7,107 nucleotides of DNA from Caldilineaceae bacterium (GTDB taxonomy: Bacteria > Chloroflexota > Anaerolineae > Caldilineales > Caldilineaceae): contig JAAUPU010000137.1 of the NCBI GenBank assembly GCA_012032975.1, positions 1 through 7,107 of the forward strand, given 5' to 3'. Every line of letters starts with the position of its first letter. Position 1 is the stretch's first letter. The notes under the pieces are model-generated. The model had not been told where the DNA came from, ran no database searches, and saw nothing but the letters and a program-made list of their open reading frames with translations. The translations under genes and the position numbers were made by a program. Positions 1 to 6,891 of the stretch are shown piece by piece.

Positions 1-801
1 GGCACGCGCGCTCGCAGCCCGAGCTCGAGATCCTGCTCGAGCGGCCCAAGTGGCGCTGGCATGCCCGTTGCTCTGCTGGGTGTGATGGACGTGACCAAAC
101 CCGTCGACCACGCCGACGCGGCTGCTGGGGGTGTTGCTGGGTACCGCGCTCGGCGGCTCTGCAGTGCGTGGCCAGCGGCAAAGCAGACAGCGCGGCGACG
201 CGGGTACACAGATCGTGGCGCCCATTTCCATCAGCGCCTCGTTGAGATGACCGGCCTTGCCCGACCCGGCCATCTGCACCAGCTCTCTGGCCAGCCGCCA
301 CAGTTCGCGCTGGGTCGCGGTGTCTTGGATAGGCTGCTCGATGTCAAAGAGCCGGCTGAAGAGACGCTTGACATTGCCATCGACTACTGGCTCGGCCTGG
401 CCAAATGCCAAACTGAGGATTGCGCCCGCCGTATATGCACCCACGCCCGGCAGCGTGAGCAGGTCGTGGCGGTTGTCCGGAATCCGACCGCCGAATCGTG
501 CCATCACTTGCTGTGCTGCCCTGTGAAAATTGCGCGCCCGTGCATAATAGCCCAGCCCCTGCCAGATCGTCAGCACGGCCTGCTGATCGGCATCCGCAAG
601 CGCTTCGACGGTCGGAAAACGCGCCATCCAGCGTTCGTAGTAATCGACGACGGTTTCCAGCCGGGTCTGTTGCGCCATGATCTCGCTGACCCAGACCGTG
701 TATGGGTCGCGCCGTCCAGGCGCTGCGTGACGCCAGGGCAACTCGCGCAGAGAGTGCCCATGCCAGTCGACAAGAAGCCGGGCGATGATCGCGTGGTTCA
801 T
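1..801 (-). CDS. mutY: MutY, A/G-specific adenine DNA glycosylase (3' end outside window, suspected internal indels)
   Basis: MutY is a base-excision repair enzyme that removes adenine mispaired with 8-oxoguanine. The reading frame is open from the ATG at 801 to the window edge (267 codons). The N-terminus has the LPWR motif (residues 21-24) and SEIMAQQT (39-46) with the catalytic Glu at 40. Next come QGLGYYARARN, the helix-hairpin-helix LPGVGAYTAG (117-126) and VVDGNVKR with the catalytic Asp at 141. The 4Fe-4S ligands C198-x6-C205-x2-C208 are visible. The fourth Cys is out of frame, but adding one base near 176-178 gives CPLATHC with the exact x5 spacing. The as-read frame resumes a plausible NUDIX-like stretch (RVGVVDGFGHV, 61-93), which suggests a second compensating indel. 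The C-terminal part after that matches the family poorly. The start agrees with the usual MutY N-terminus; no good Shine-Dalgarno is seen, and a hairpin lies just upstream. Confidence 0.92.
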   Translation of the reverse strand, partial: MNHAIIARLLVDWHGHSLRELPWRHAAPGRRDPYTVWVSEIMAQQTRLETVVDYYERWMARFPTVEALADADQQAVLTIWQGLGYYARARNFHRAAQQVMARFGGRIPDNRHDLLTLPGVGAYTAGAILSLAFGQAEPVVDGNVKRLFSRLFDIEQPIQDTATQRELWRLARELVQMAGSGKAGHLNEALMEMGATICVPASPRCLLCRWPRTAEPPSAVPSNTPSSRVGVVDGFGHVHHTQQSNGHASATWAARAGSRARAASARA

Positions 802-805
802 CGGC

Positions 806-857
806 AAAAAAGAGACCCCTTCGGGGCGGCACGGCTCTGCGTGCGTTGAAGGGGTCT
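806..857 (-). terminator. Intrinsic terminator-like hairpin between the zinc-ribbon gene and mutY
   Basis: On the minus strand, AGACCCCTTC (857-848) pairs perfectly with GAAGGGGTCT (822-813). A second stem, GCACG/CGTGC (844-840 with 833-829), lies inside the loop. The outer stem is followed by CTC-free sequence of one C and then a run of six T residues (811-806). This is the classical layout of a Rho-independent terminator for the upstream zinc-ribbon gene. The T-run ends only four bases before the mutY ATG, so the structure would also lie in the leader of any mutY transcript that starts upstream. An attenuator role is therefore possible. Confidence 0.72.
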
Positions 858-867
858 GACTGCGTCG

Positions 868-894
868 ATTATGTCGAGGGCGTCAAAACGGCAA
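868..894 (-). promoter_or_regulatory. Possible mutY promoter
   Basis: The minus strand shows TTGCCG (894-889) and CATAAT (873-868) separated by 15 bases. CATAAT differs from the -10 consensus at one position, while the -35 match is modest and the spacing short. If used, transcription would begin about where the 806-857 hairpin begins, so that the mutY leader would be little more than this hairpin. This rests on base matching alone. Confidence 0.25.
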
Positions 895-910
895 GCTTGC
901 GGAGAAAGGT

Positions 911-1114
911 TCACACTCCCGGACCGGTGAATATGCACTGCCCAAAGCTGGTGGCAAGAAAAAAGAGGAGGAAGGCGATCCACATCCACATCGGCAACCC
1001 ACCGTACGTGCGACGTTTTGGCTTAGGCTCCGGGCGTTTGGGAAGCTCCATCTGGCATCGCCAACAGACTTCTTTGTCATCTGGATTCCAGGTACCACAA
1101 TTCGGACAATCCAT
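911..1114 (-). CDS. Small zinc-ribbon protein with one membrane segment
   Basis: The predicted protein has 67 residues. Four cysteines at residues 3, 6, 17 and 20 (CPNC...CWRC, spacing C-x2-C-x10-C-x2-C) form a zinc-ribbon-like N-terminus. A basic, proline-rich linker (about residues 25-36) leads to one hydrophobic segment (about 41-60, rich in W, F and L), and the protein ends a few residues later. The start ATG (1114-1112) is well supported by AAGGAG eight bases upstream. The likely topology is a cytoplasmic zinc ribbon anchored by a single helix. I do not recognise a specific function. Small proteins of this zinc-ribbon-plus-helix design are common and mostly uncharacterised. It lies upstream of mutY on the same strand, separated by the terminator-like hairpin, and diverges from glcF. 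Confidence 0.78.
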   Translation of the reverse strand: MDCPNCGTWNPDDKEVCWRCQMELPKRPEPKPKRRTYGGLPMWMWIAFLLFFLATSFGQCIFTGPGV

Positions 1115-1122
1115 TAATTTTT

Positions 1123-1128
1123 CTCCTT
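1123..1128 (-). promoter_or_regulatory. Ribosome binding site of the zinc-ribbon gene
   Basis: AAGGAG on the minus strand lies eight bases before the ATG at 1114. It is the only strong Shine-Dalgarno in the window and it decides the start of the 67-residue protein against longer upstream readings. Confidence 0.75.
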
Positions 1129-1149
1129 GCGTTGGTGTAGCAGCATGGT

Positions 1150-1177
1150 AGCATAGGTACGTTTGTGAGGCAAGCAA
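1150..1177 (-). promoter_or_regulatory. Possible promoter of the zinc-ribbon gene
   Basis: The minus strand has TTGCTT (1177-1172) and TATGCT (1155-1150) with 16 bases between them, ending about 35 bases before the start codon. Matches to the sigma-70 type consensus are partial, but the position is appropriate. Confidence 0.3.
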
Positions 1178-1228
1178 AACAGCGCGTATTTTCCCCCTGT
1201 TTTCGGTAAGGCCATTGCGGGAAATAAC

Positions 1229-1302
1229 TATCCACAAAGTTGCACGAAGTTGCACGAAGCACAGTTCAAGACTTCGTGCTTCTTCGTGGACATTCGTGGA
1301 TG
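1229..1302. repeat. Long imperfect inverted repeat made of 10-bp CACGAAG/CTTCGTG units
   Basis: The left arm carries CACAAAG (1233), CACGAAG (1243) and CACGAAG (1253). The right arm carries CTTCGTG (1272), CTTCGTG (1282) and ATTCGTG (1292). All units are exactly 10 bp apart and mirror each other around a 12-base centre (1260-1271). The 31-base arms (1229-1259 and 1272-1302) match at 24 of 31 positions. The innermost stem GCACGAAG/CTTCGTGC is perfect. A T-rich stretch (1303-1316) follows. It lies in the spacer between divergent genes, so a terminator role is not obvious. It could be a dispersed intergenic repeat or a phased operator array. Confidence 0.8.
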
Positions 1303-1339
1303 CTTTTTTGTTTTGGATTCGCCTTACCCCTTCAGGGGC

Positions 1340-1369
1340 TTCGACAATAGCGAGGGACTATGGTATGTT
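1340..1369 (+). promoter_or_regulatory. Possible promoter of the glc genes
   Basis: TTCGAC (1340-1345) and TATGTT (1364-1369) are separated by 18 bases, about 90 bases before the preferred glcF start. An overlapping TATGGT (1359-1364) is an alternative -10. A small hairpin, CCCC-TTCA-GGGG (1327-1338), sits just upstream. The remaining spacer (1370-1461) shows no other feature I can support. Confidence 0.22.
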
Positions 1370-1461
1370 GCGCCAATAGTTCGCGCCGCGCATGTGCGAC
1401 GCCAAAGTCAATCTCGACCCACCGGTCTATCACCGCCAGATTCAGAGCCATTCCAGCCGCC

Positions 1462-2759
1462 ATGCCTATGCCCACGCCCGCGCCGCTTCTCACCACGACC
1501 GATTTCAAACAGAAGCTGGACCAGTGCATCCACTGCGGATTGTGTCTGCCCGCCTGCCCAACGTACGCCCTTTTTCAGACCGAGATGGACAGCCCACGCG
1601 GCCGCATTGCGCTGATGAGCGCTGCCTCGCAAGGGCGCATTGGTTTGGACGGGGCGTTCCAGGAACATATCGATCTTTGCCTGGGCTGCCGGGCGTGCGA
1701 ACCGGCCTGCCCTTCCGGTGTTCAATATGGCTCGTTGCTGGAGAGCGCACGCGCTGCCATCGAGAGCGAGCGCAAGCCATCCGGGGCGGAACGGCTGGTG
1801 CGTCACCTGGCGCTGACCGAGTTGCTGCCCAATCGCGCACGGTTGCGATGGATGGCGCGTCTGCTCAACCTCTATCAGCGGTCAGGATTGTCGCGGTTGG
1901 TACGCAGCACATCCATCGCTCCGCCGGCGTTGCAAACGCTCGAAGGCCTGCTGCCACCCATTTCAGTCAACTTCCCAGACTACTCCCGGCCCGCACCCGC
2001 CGCCGCGCCCAAACGAGGCGATGTCGCCTTCCTGCACGGCTGCGTCCAGGACGCTTTTTGACAGAGGTGAACGCGGCCACCGTGCGTCTCCTCCAGCGCA
2101 ACGGTTTCGAGGTCCATTTTCCCGCCCATCAGAGCTGCTGCGGCGCGGCCGCGCTGCACGTGGGCGAAGCCAGCCTGGCGCGCGAACTCGCGCGGCGCAA
2201 CATCGACGCTTGCGCAGCCCGCGACTATATCGCGGTGATCAGCAACGCTGGCGGCTGTGGCGCGACCTTAAAAGAATATGGCCACCTGCTGGCTGACGAC
2301 CCCGGCTATACCGGAGTCGCAGCGGCGTTTGCCGACAAGGTGCGCGACATCAGCGAATTTCTGGCTGAACATCTGGACAAAGCGCCAACCGGTCGCATCG
2401 CCGCACGCGCGACCTATGTCGATTCATGCCATCTGCGCCACGCCCAGCGGGTCATCCGCCAGCCGCGCGCCTTGCTTGCCCAGATTCCCGGTCTGACGCT
2501 GGTCGAACTTCGACAGCCGGAGATGTGTTGTGGCAGCGCCGGCGTCTACAACCTGCTCCACGCCTCCACGGCTGGCCAAATTCTCGACGCCAAGATGGCC
2601 GACATCGCATCGACCCAACCCGATCTCATCGTCACCACCAACACCGGCTGTCACATGCAGTTGCTGCTCGGCGTGCGCCAAGCCGGGCTGAAGGCCCGCG
2701 TCGTGCATTTGGTGCAGTTGCTGGATCGGTCGTATATGTTGGCAGACGCGGGTGCTTGA
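1462..2759 (+). CDS. glcF: GlcF, glycolate oxidase iron-sulfur subunit (one-base frameshift in a T run)
   Basis: GlcF passes electrons from the FAD subunits of glycolate oxidase toward the respiratory chain at the membrane. Corrected length is about 432 residues, near the family size of roughly 400. Two 4Fe-4S motifs are intact: CIHCGLC...C (Cys 22, 25, 28, 32) and CLGCRAC...C (Cys 73, 76, 79, 83). The first CCG-domain motif GCVQDAF ends the first frame at TGA 2059-2061. The protein then continues in the next frame (LTEVNAATVRLLQRNGFEV) with SCCGAA, DSCHLRH and EMCCGSAGVYN, the rest of the two CCG domains. Adding one T to the five-T run at 2055-2059 restores a continuous protein. ATG 1462 is preferred because it leaves a normal short N-terminus; 1468 and an upstream in-frame 1360 are alternatives. 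No clear Shine-Dalgarno. It is first in the glc cluster. Confidence 0.93.
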
Positions 2760-2867
2760 CAGGTTGACAAGATGGCTGCGATGATGGGCGGACAAGCCAC
2801 AGTTCATCCCGTCATCCAGGCATCCCGCCAAAACATCACTCATTCGCACGACAGAAACCAATCCTAA

Positions 2868-4467
2868 ATGAGACGCTCAATGGCCTATCCCACGCCGCGC
2901 GAACTCTTCGACCGTCGGCAATTGACGACCGACCCGGTTGAACTGATCACCTATGAAGTAGACGCTGGTTTTGACCGTGCCACGCCCGATGGTGTCTTTT
3001 ACCCCGAATCTGCCCAGGATGTGAGTCGCCTTGTGGTTTGGGCGCGCCAGGCCGGCGTGCCGTTGATCGCGCGCGGGGCGGGCGACCGGTCTCGCTGGTG
3101 GTGCGGTGGCCGAAGCGGGCGGCATCATCGTCCAGACCTCGCGTCTGGGTCGATTGCACGAAGTGGATGAAGTTGGCCGGACCGCGCTCGTCGATGTGGG
3201 CATGGTCAATCAGGCGCTGGACAGCCGTGTAAAGAAGAGTGGCCTCTACTTCCCGCCAGACCCATCGAGTGGCCGATCGGCGGTTATCGGCGGCAACATT
3301 GGCACCAACGCGGGCGGTCCCCACTGCTTCAAATATGGCGTGACCACCAACTATGTCATGGGGTTAGAGGTCGTGCTGGCGGATGGGCGTATCGTCCAGT
3401 TGGGCGGCCAGGTCGTTGACATGCCCGAATATGATTTTTGCGGGCTGATGGTCGGCAGCGAGGGCACGCTCGGTCTGATTACACGCGCCCGTCTCCGGCT
3501 GATCCGCAACCCGACCGGCGTCCAGACCATGATGGTCTCGTTCGACTCGGAGACCCAAGCCGGCGTGGCCGTATCGGCTGTGATCGCGGCCGGGTTGGTC
3601 CCGGCCACGCTAGAGATGATGGACCAGCGTACCATGCGCATGATCGAGGAATATGTCCCCGCGGGCTTGCCGGTCGATGCCGGCGCGGCGCTGATCGTCG
3701 AGGTGGATGGCTACCCGGAAGGGCTGGACACCCAGATCGAAGAGATGGCCGATATTCTCAGCGCGCACGGCGGCTACGCTCTGCGCATCGCGCGCGACGA
3801 GGCCGAACGCGCGCAGATCTGGTATGGGCGCAAGAGCGCGGCTGGCGCATTCTCGCGCATTTCCCCCGGTTACTATCTGACCGACGTAACCGTGCCGCGC
3901 AGCCGCTTGGGCGAGATCCTCGGAGAGATCAACGCGATCTGCGCCCGTTTTGACCTGCGCACAGCCAATGTCTTTCACGCGGGCGACGGCAATCTGCACC
4001 CGTTGATCCTCTGTGACCCGGCAGACGACGAGTTGATGGAACGAGTCCACCACGCAGCGCAGGAGATCATCGAACTGAGCATCGGCTACGATGGCAGCAT
4101 CACCGGCGAGCATGGCGTCGGCATGGAGAAGCGCAAATATATGGCGACCATGTACAGTGGCGCCGAATTGCTGGCGATGGCCGAGATCAAGCAAGTCTTT
4201 GACCCTGATGGACTGTTGAATCCCGGCAAGGTGCTGCCTACCGAAGTGCCACGCGTCGAGCGCTTTCAACGCTGGCTGCCCAACGAGGAGCACTTCGCGC
4301 CTTCGACTGCATCAGAGGCAGCCGGTCTCCTGGCGGCATTGACCATGCACCGCAAGACGGTCTACGTCAGCAGCCACGGCCAGCGCCGCGCCAACGCCGA
4401 TGTCTTGCTCGCTACAACCAACCTGACCGGCGTCACCAAGTTCGCCACCCGACGACCCTCTTTGTGA
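2868..4467 (+). CDS. glcD: GlcD, glycolate oxidase FAD-linked catalytic subunit, apparently fused to GlcE (one-base frameshift near 3084)
   Basis: GlcD oxidises glycolate to glyoxylate with FAD. The FAD_binding_4 domain comes first: PLIARGAG ends one frame and [13 protein letters not shown] continues in the next when one extra base near 3084 is ignored. It is followed by [11 protein letters not shown] (from about residue 140) and GSEGTLG (196). The FAD-oxidase C-terminal domain carries HAGDGNLHP (370) and [10 protein letters not shown] (413) and ends with NPGKVLPTE near 4245, giving about 458 residues (E. coli GlcD has 499). The frame does not stop there: it runs on through the first 65-70 residues of a GlcE-like domain until a frameshift at 4448-4450 and an out-of-frame TGA at 4465-4467. 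Starts at 2868 and 2880 (MAYPTPREL) are both possible, neither with a good Shine-Dalgarno. It lies 108 bases after glcF. Confidence 0.92.
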
Positions 4468-5449
4468 CGGCCGGCGCCGGCGCCACGTTGGCTGACCTGC
4501 AACGTTTTTTGGCAGATCACCAGATGCAAGTGCCGCTCCGGTCGCCCTGGCCAGATGCGACGCTGGGCGGCATCGTGGCCGCCAACCAGAACAGCCCAGG
4601 GCGGATGCGCTATGGCAGTATTCGCGATCTGTTGCTCTGTGCGACGGTGGCCATGGCCGACGGGCGCGTGATCCGCGCCGGCAGACCGGTGGTCAAAAAC
4701 GTGGCAGGCTACGACTTGCCCAAGCTCTTCGTCGGCTCCTTTGGCACGCTGGGCTTGCTGACCGATCTGACTTTCAAGTTGGCTCCGTTGCCGCGTGAAC
4801 GGCGCACCCTCTGCGTTCCGCTGGCTCACCGCGACCAGGGCATCCGCCTTAGCAGGCAGGTGCTGGCGCTGGCGTCGGCTGCATCCGGCATCCTGTTGGC
4901 CGACGGTGTCGAGATAGCCGGTTTGGCGGAGGCCCCCCACTCTCTGCTTTACAGCGCCGAAGGGCTGGCCGAAGATGTGGCCGCCGAACTGGAGCAGGTG
5001 GGCAATCGGCTGCGTCGAGAGGGCGCACCCCTCGTGGTTGAGGTGGAGACGGCTGCCGACGCCATCTGGTCTGGATTCTTGGGCGAGGCGCCACAGGATC
5101 AGATGCTGGCGCGCACCGGCGTTGCGACCAAATCGATTGGCGACTATATGCAGGCGCTCTCGCCGTCGGTCAACCAACAGTCGCGCGTTCTGATCGACTG
5201 CGCGTCCGGTCTGATCTACGTCAAGACCTCCAGCCCCGATCGCGAATCTGCAAAACGGTGGCTGGATGGCCTTCGACAAGCCGCACTTCGACTGGCGGCT
5301 ACACCGTGCTGCTGGCTGCGCCGGAAACGGAGGTCGATACTCTCGATGTTTGGGGCGTCCACCCCGATTCCCTCGAACTGATGCGCAAGCTCAAGGCGAA
5401 GTGGGATCCGGCCGGCATCCTCAACCCAGGTAGCTTTGTCGTAGGCTGA
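4464..5449 (+). CDS. glcE: GlcE, second FAD-binding subunit of glycolate oxidase (N-terminus in the GlcD frame, two frameshifts)
   Basis: GlcE is the second FAD_binding_4 subunit, required for glycolate oxidase activity. Visible motifs in order are [56 protein letters not shown] and, near the end, DVWG and [11 protein letters not shown]. All are typical of GlcE. The domain really begins upstream: [12 protein letters not shown]...LTGVTKFAT (about 4289-4449) is encoded in the GlcD frame and joins FVTAGAG if one C is added to the CCC at 4448-4450. A second break near 5287-5288 moves the C-terminus to another frame; one added T gives ...[18 protein letters not shown]. The GTG at 4464 is thus only where this frame becomes readable, not a believable start. 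Corrected GlcE is about 385-400 residues, against 350 in E. coli. The stop TGA (5447-5449) lies four bases before the permease. Confidence 0.86.
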
Positions 5450-5453
5450 TCTA

Positions 5454-6853
5454 TTGCTACCGAATCACCGACCGAATCGTCGACCGAATCGCCTGCTTCT
5501 TGCGCTCGCATTCCTGCTGATCGGCTCGCTGCTGGCAATGCTGCTGCTCACCGCACTGCTCAGCATCACCGATGCGTCCACCAGCGACCCTGTGGTTCAA
5601 TGGGTGGGTCTGGACAATTATCTGCGCACCGTCCGCTCCTTTCTTTTTCGCAACGCCCTGCTGCACACATTCCTCGTCTACGCCGGCGCGCAAGTCGGAG
5701 CGCTTCTCCTTGCCATGCTTTCGCGCCCTTTGCTCACACGACGCTGGCGAGGTCGGGCCGGTTTTACCTTGCTGCTTTGTCTCCCCTTGCTCATGCCGGC
5801 AACGCTTGGAACGTTGGCCTGGCGACAACTGCTCTTTCCAATGGGAATCCACAGCGATAGCGCGCTGCCGCTGGCTGGATTGGCAGCGGTCGATGGCTGG
5901 CGGCTCTGGCCCATTTTTGCGCTGCTGCTGGCGATTCTGCCGCGGTCGAAGGCGATGGTATTGGCGGCTTTGGTCGGCGCCATTTGGGTATTAACCGACG
6001 CGGCCACACCGCTGGTGTTGATCGGCGGCGCGCCGTTTCAGGCGACCGATCTTTGGCCAAGTTGGATCTTTCAGAACGCCTTTTCCGGCGGCTTGATCGG
6101 CGAGAGCGCGGCCGCGGCGATGCTCATGCTGCCGTCGTTGGCCATCTTGGCCGGTTCGATTGCCTGGATTGCCGATCGGCTCCCGTTGCAAGAGGAGAAA
6201 GACGACAGAAAGCTGGCCCTTGGTTGGATCGTGGTTGCGGGGCTGTTGGCGCTCGTGGCAGGGCTGCCGCTCGTTGGCCAGGCGGCGGCGCTGCGTTTGG
6301 AAGCGTTCGCGCCTCTGATGCATACCGCGTTTCCGCGCTGGTTGCCAACACCGCCCTCCTTGCTATCACCATTGGAGTGCTGGCAGGCGGCGCAGGTGGG
6401 GCGTGGGTGCATATCGTACGCCGTCAGCCAGCTCCGCGCCGACGACCTCTTTCGACCCCTCTTTGGGTTGCAGGAGTGATGGCCCTGCCCGTCGCATATA
6501 TCGCACTGATGTGGCTGCTGCCCGATGGCGCGACCAGCTCGTGGCTGGCGGCGATCCCGTTGAGCGGCGGGCTGCTCTTGGCGATGCCGTGGCTGACCGG
6601 GCTTCGACTCGGTGGCAGCGCGGCTACTTGGCGATTCGTATCGCTGGCAGCACTGTTGCTGGCCATCCACGCCTTCACATACCCGACAATCCTGAAACCG
6701 ACGACCGACCAGCAGACCGTCGGCGTCGGTGTGATCCAAAATCTGTGGCGCGATCTGGAAAGCGAGCCGGCGCTTGCCGCGTGGGCGATTCTGCTCTCCA
6801 CGCTGTTTGTCGTTGTGGCGGTTGTTGCCATTCTGCGGTTGGGGCGAAAGTAG
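5454..6853 (+). CDS. MalF-type ABC transporter permease, apparently a two-half fusion (one-base frameshift near 6344)
   Basis: This is an integral membrane protein of about 466 residues after correction. The first half resembles sugar-type (MalF-like) permeases: a first helix (about 14-38), VGLDNYLRTVRSF, a long hydrophobic stretch, LPLLMPATLGTLAW, a degenerate coupling-loop region (AAVDGWRLWPIF...LP) and VLTDAATPLVLIGGAPFQATDL, matching the family's LTgGGP..sT. The usual segment between the third helix and the coupling loop is missing. The second half (from about residue 250) starts another set of helices, with PRWLANTALLAI recalling the N-x-T/S helix of MalG partners. It becomes readable only after adding a G near 6343-6344. 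It contains VGVGVIQNLWRD, and the protein ends in LGRK. The start is TTG 5454, four bases after glcE, suggesting co-transcription. No ATPase or binding protein is visible. The family call is firm for the first half, weak for the second. Confidence 0.7.
5460..5495 (+). repeat. Three 12-bp tandem repeats at the start of the permease
   Basis: The unit CCGAATCxxCGA occurs at 5460, 5472 and 5484; the third copy is degenerate in its last bases. It encodes Pro-Asn-His/Arg-Arg repeats directly before the first membrane helix, adding positive charge to the predicted cytoplasmic N-terminus. It may reflect slippage near the gene junction. Confidence 0.75.
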
Positions 6854-6876
6854 GGCGAAAGATCTTTCGCCCCTAC
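6850..6876. terminator. Palindrome between convergent genes, likely bidirectional terminator or dispersed repeat
   Basis: GGGCGAAAGATCTTTCGCCC (6853-6872) is a perfect 20-base palindrome. It extends to GTA on the left and TAC on the right if one missing G (or one extra C) is allowed. The permease stop TAG (6851-6853) lies inside it. A partial direct copy, GGGCGAAAG, lies just upstream (6842-6850). No clear T-run follows on either side. Its place between two convergent genes fits a shared transcription end. The motif also resembles a GC-rich palindrome that recurs in Chloroflexota genomes (recalled, not searched). Confidence 0.65.
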
Positions 6877-6891
6877 CCTTCCAGACAAGAA

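Noticed and set aside
61..849. A 262-codon plus-strand open frame
   Set aside because: It is the antisense shadow of mutY; the protein has no family motifs, while the opposite strand shows the full set of MutY catalytic motifs.
1241..1300. CRISPR-like array
   Set aside because: The units are only 7-10 bases, with no unique spacers, and they form an inverted rather than direct array.
1392..2040. Long upstream part of the frame that encodes the GlcF C-terminus
   Set aside because: It overlaps the true GlcF N-terminus in another frame and has no family motifs before about 2062.
2055..2061. Programmed ribosomal frameshifting at the T run in glcF
   Set aside because: There is no visible stimulating structure or conserved slippery context, and similar one-base slips occur in unrelated genes of the window, so sequence error is simpler.
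2764..2769. TTGACA as a -35 box for glcD
   Set aside because: No acceptable -10 hexamer lies 15-19 bases downstream.
4362..5279. A 305-codon minus-strand open frame
   Set aside because: It is opposite glcE, whose motifs are clear; GC-rich codon use produces long antisense frames. The 227-codon frame at 3610-4293 opposite glcD is rejected for the same reason.
5984..6340. Start of a separate protein at ATG 5984
   Set aside because: The first part of this frame is a charged, arginine-rich shadow of the permease; only the part after about 6344 is real, as the continuation of the permease.
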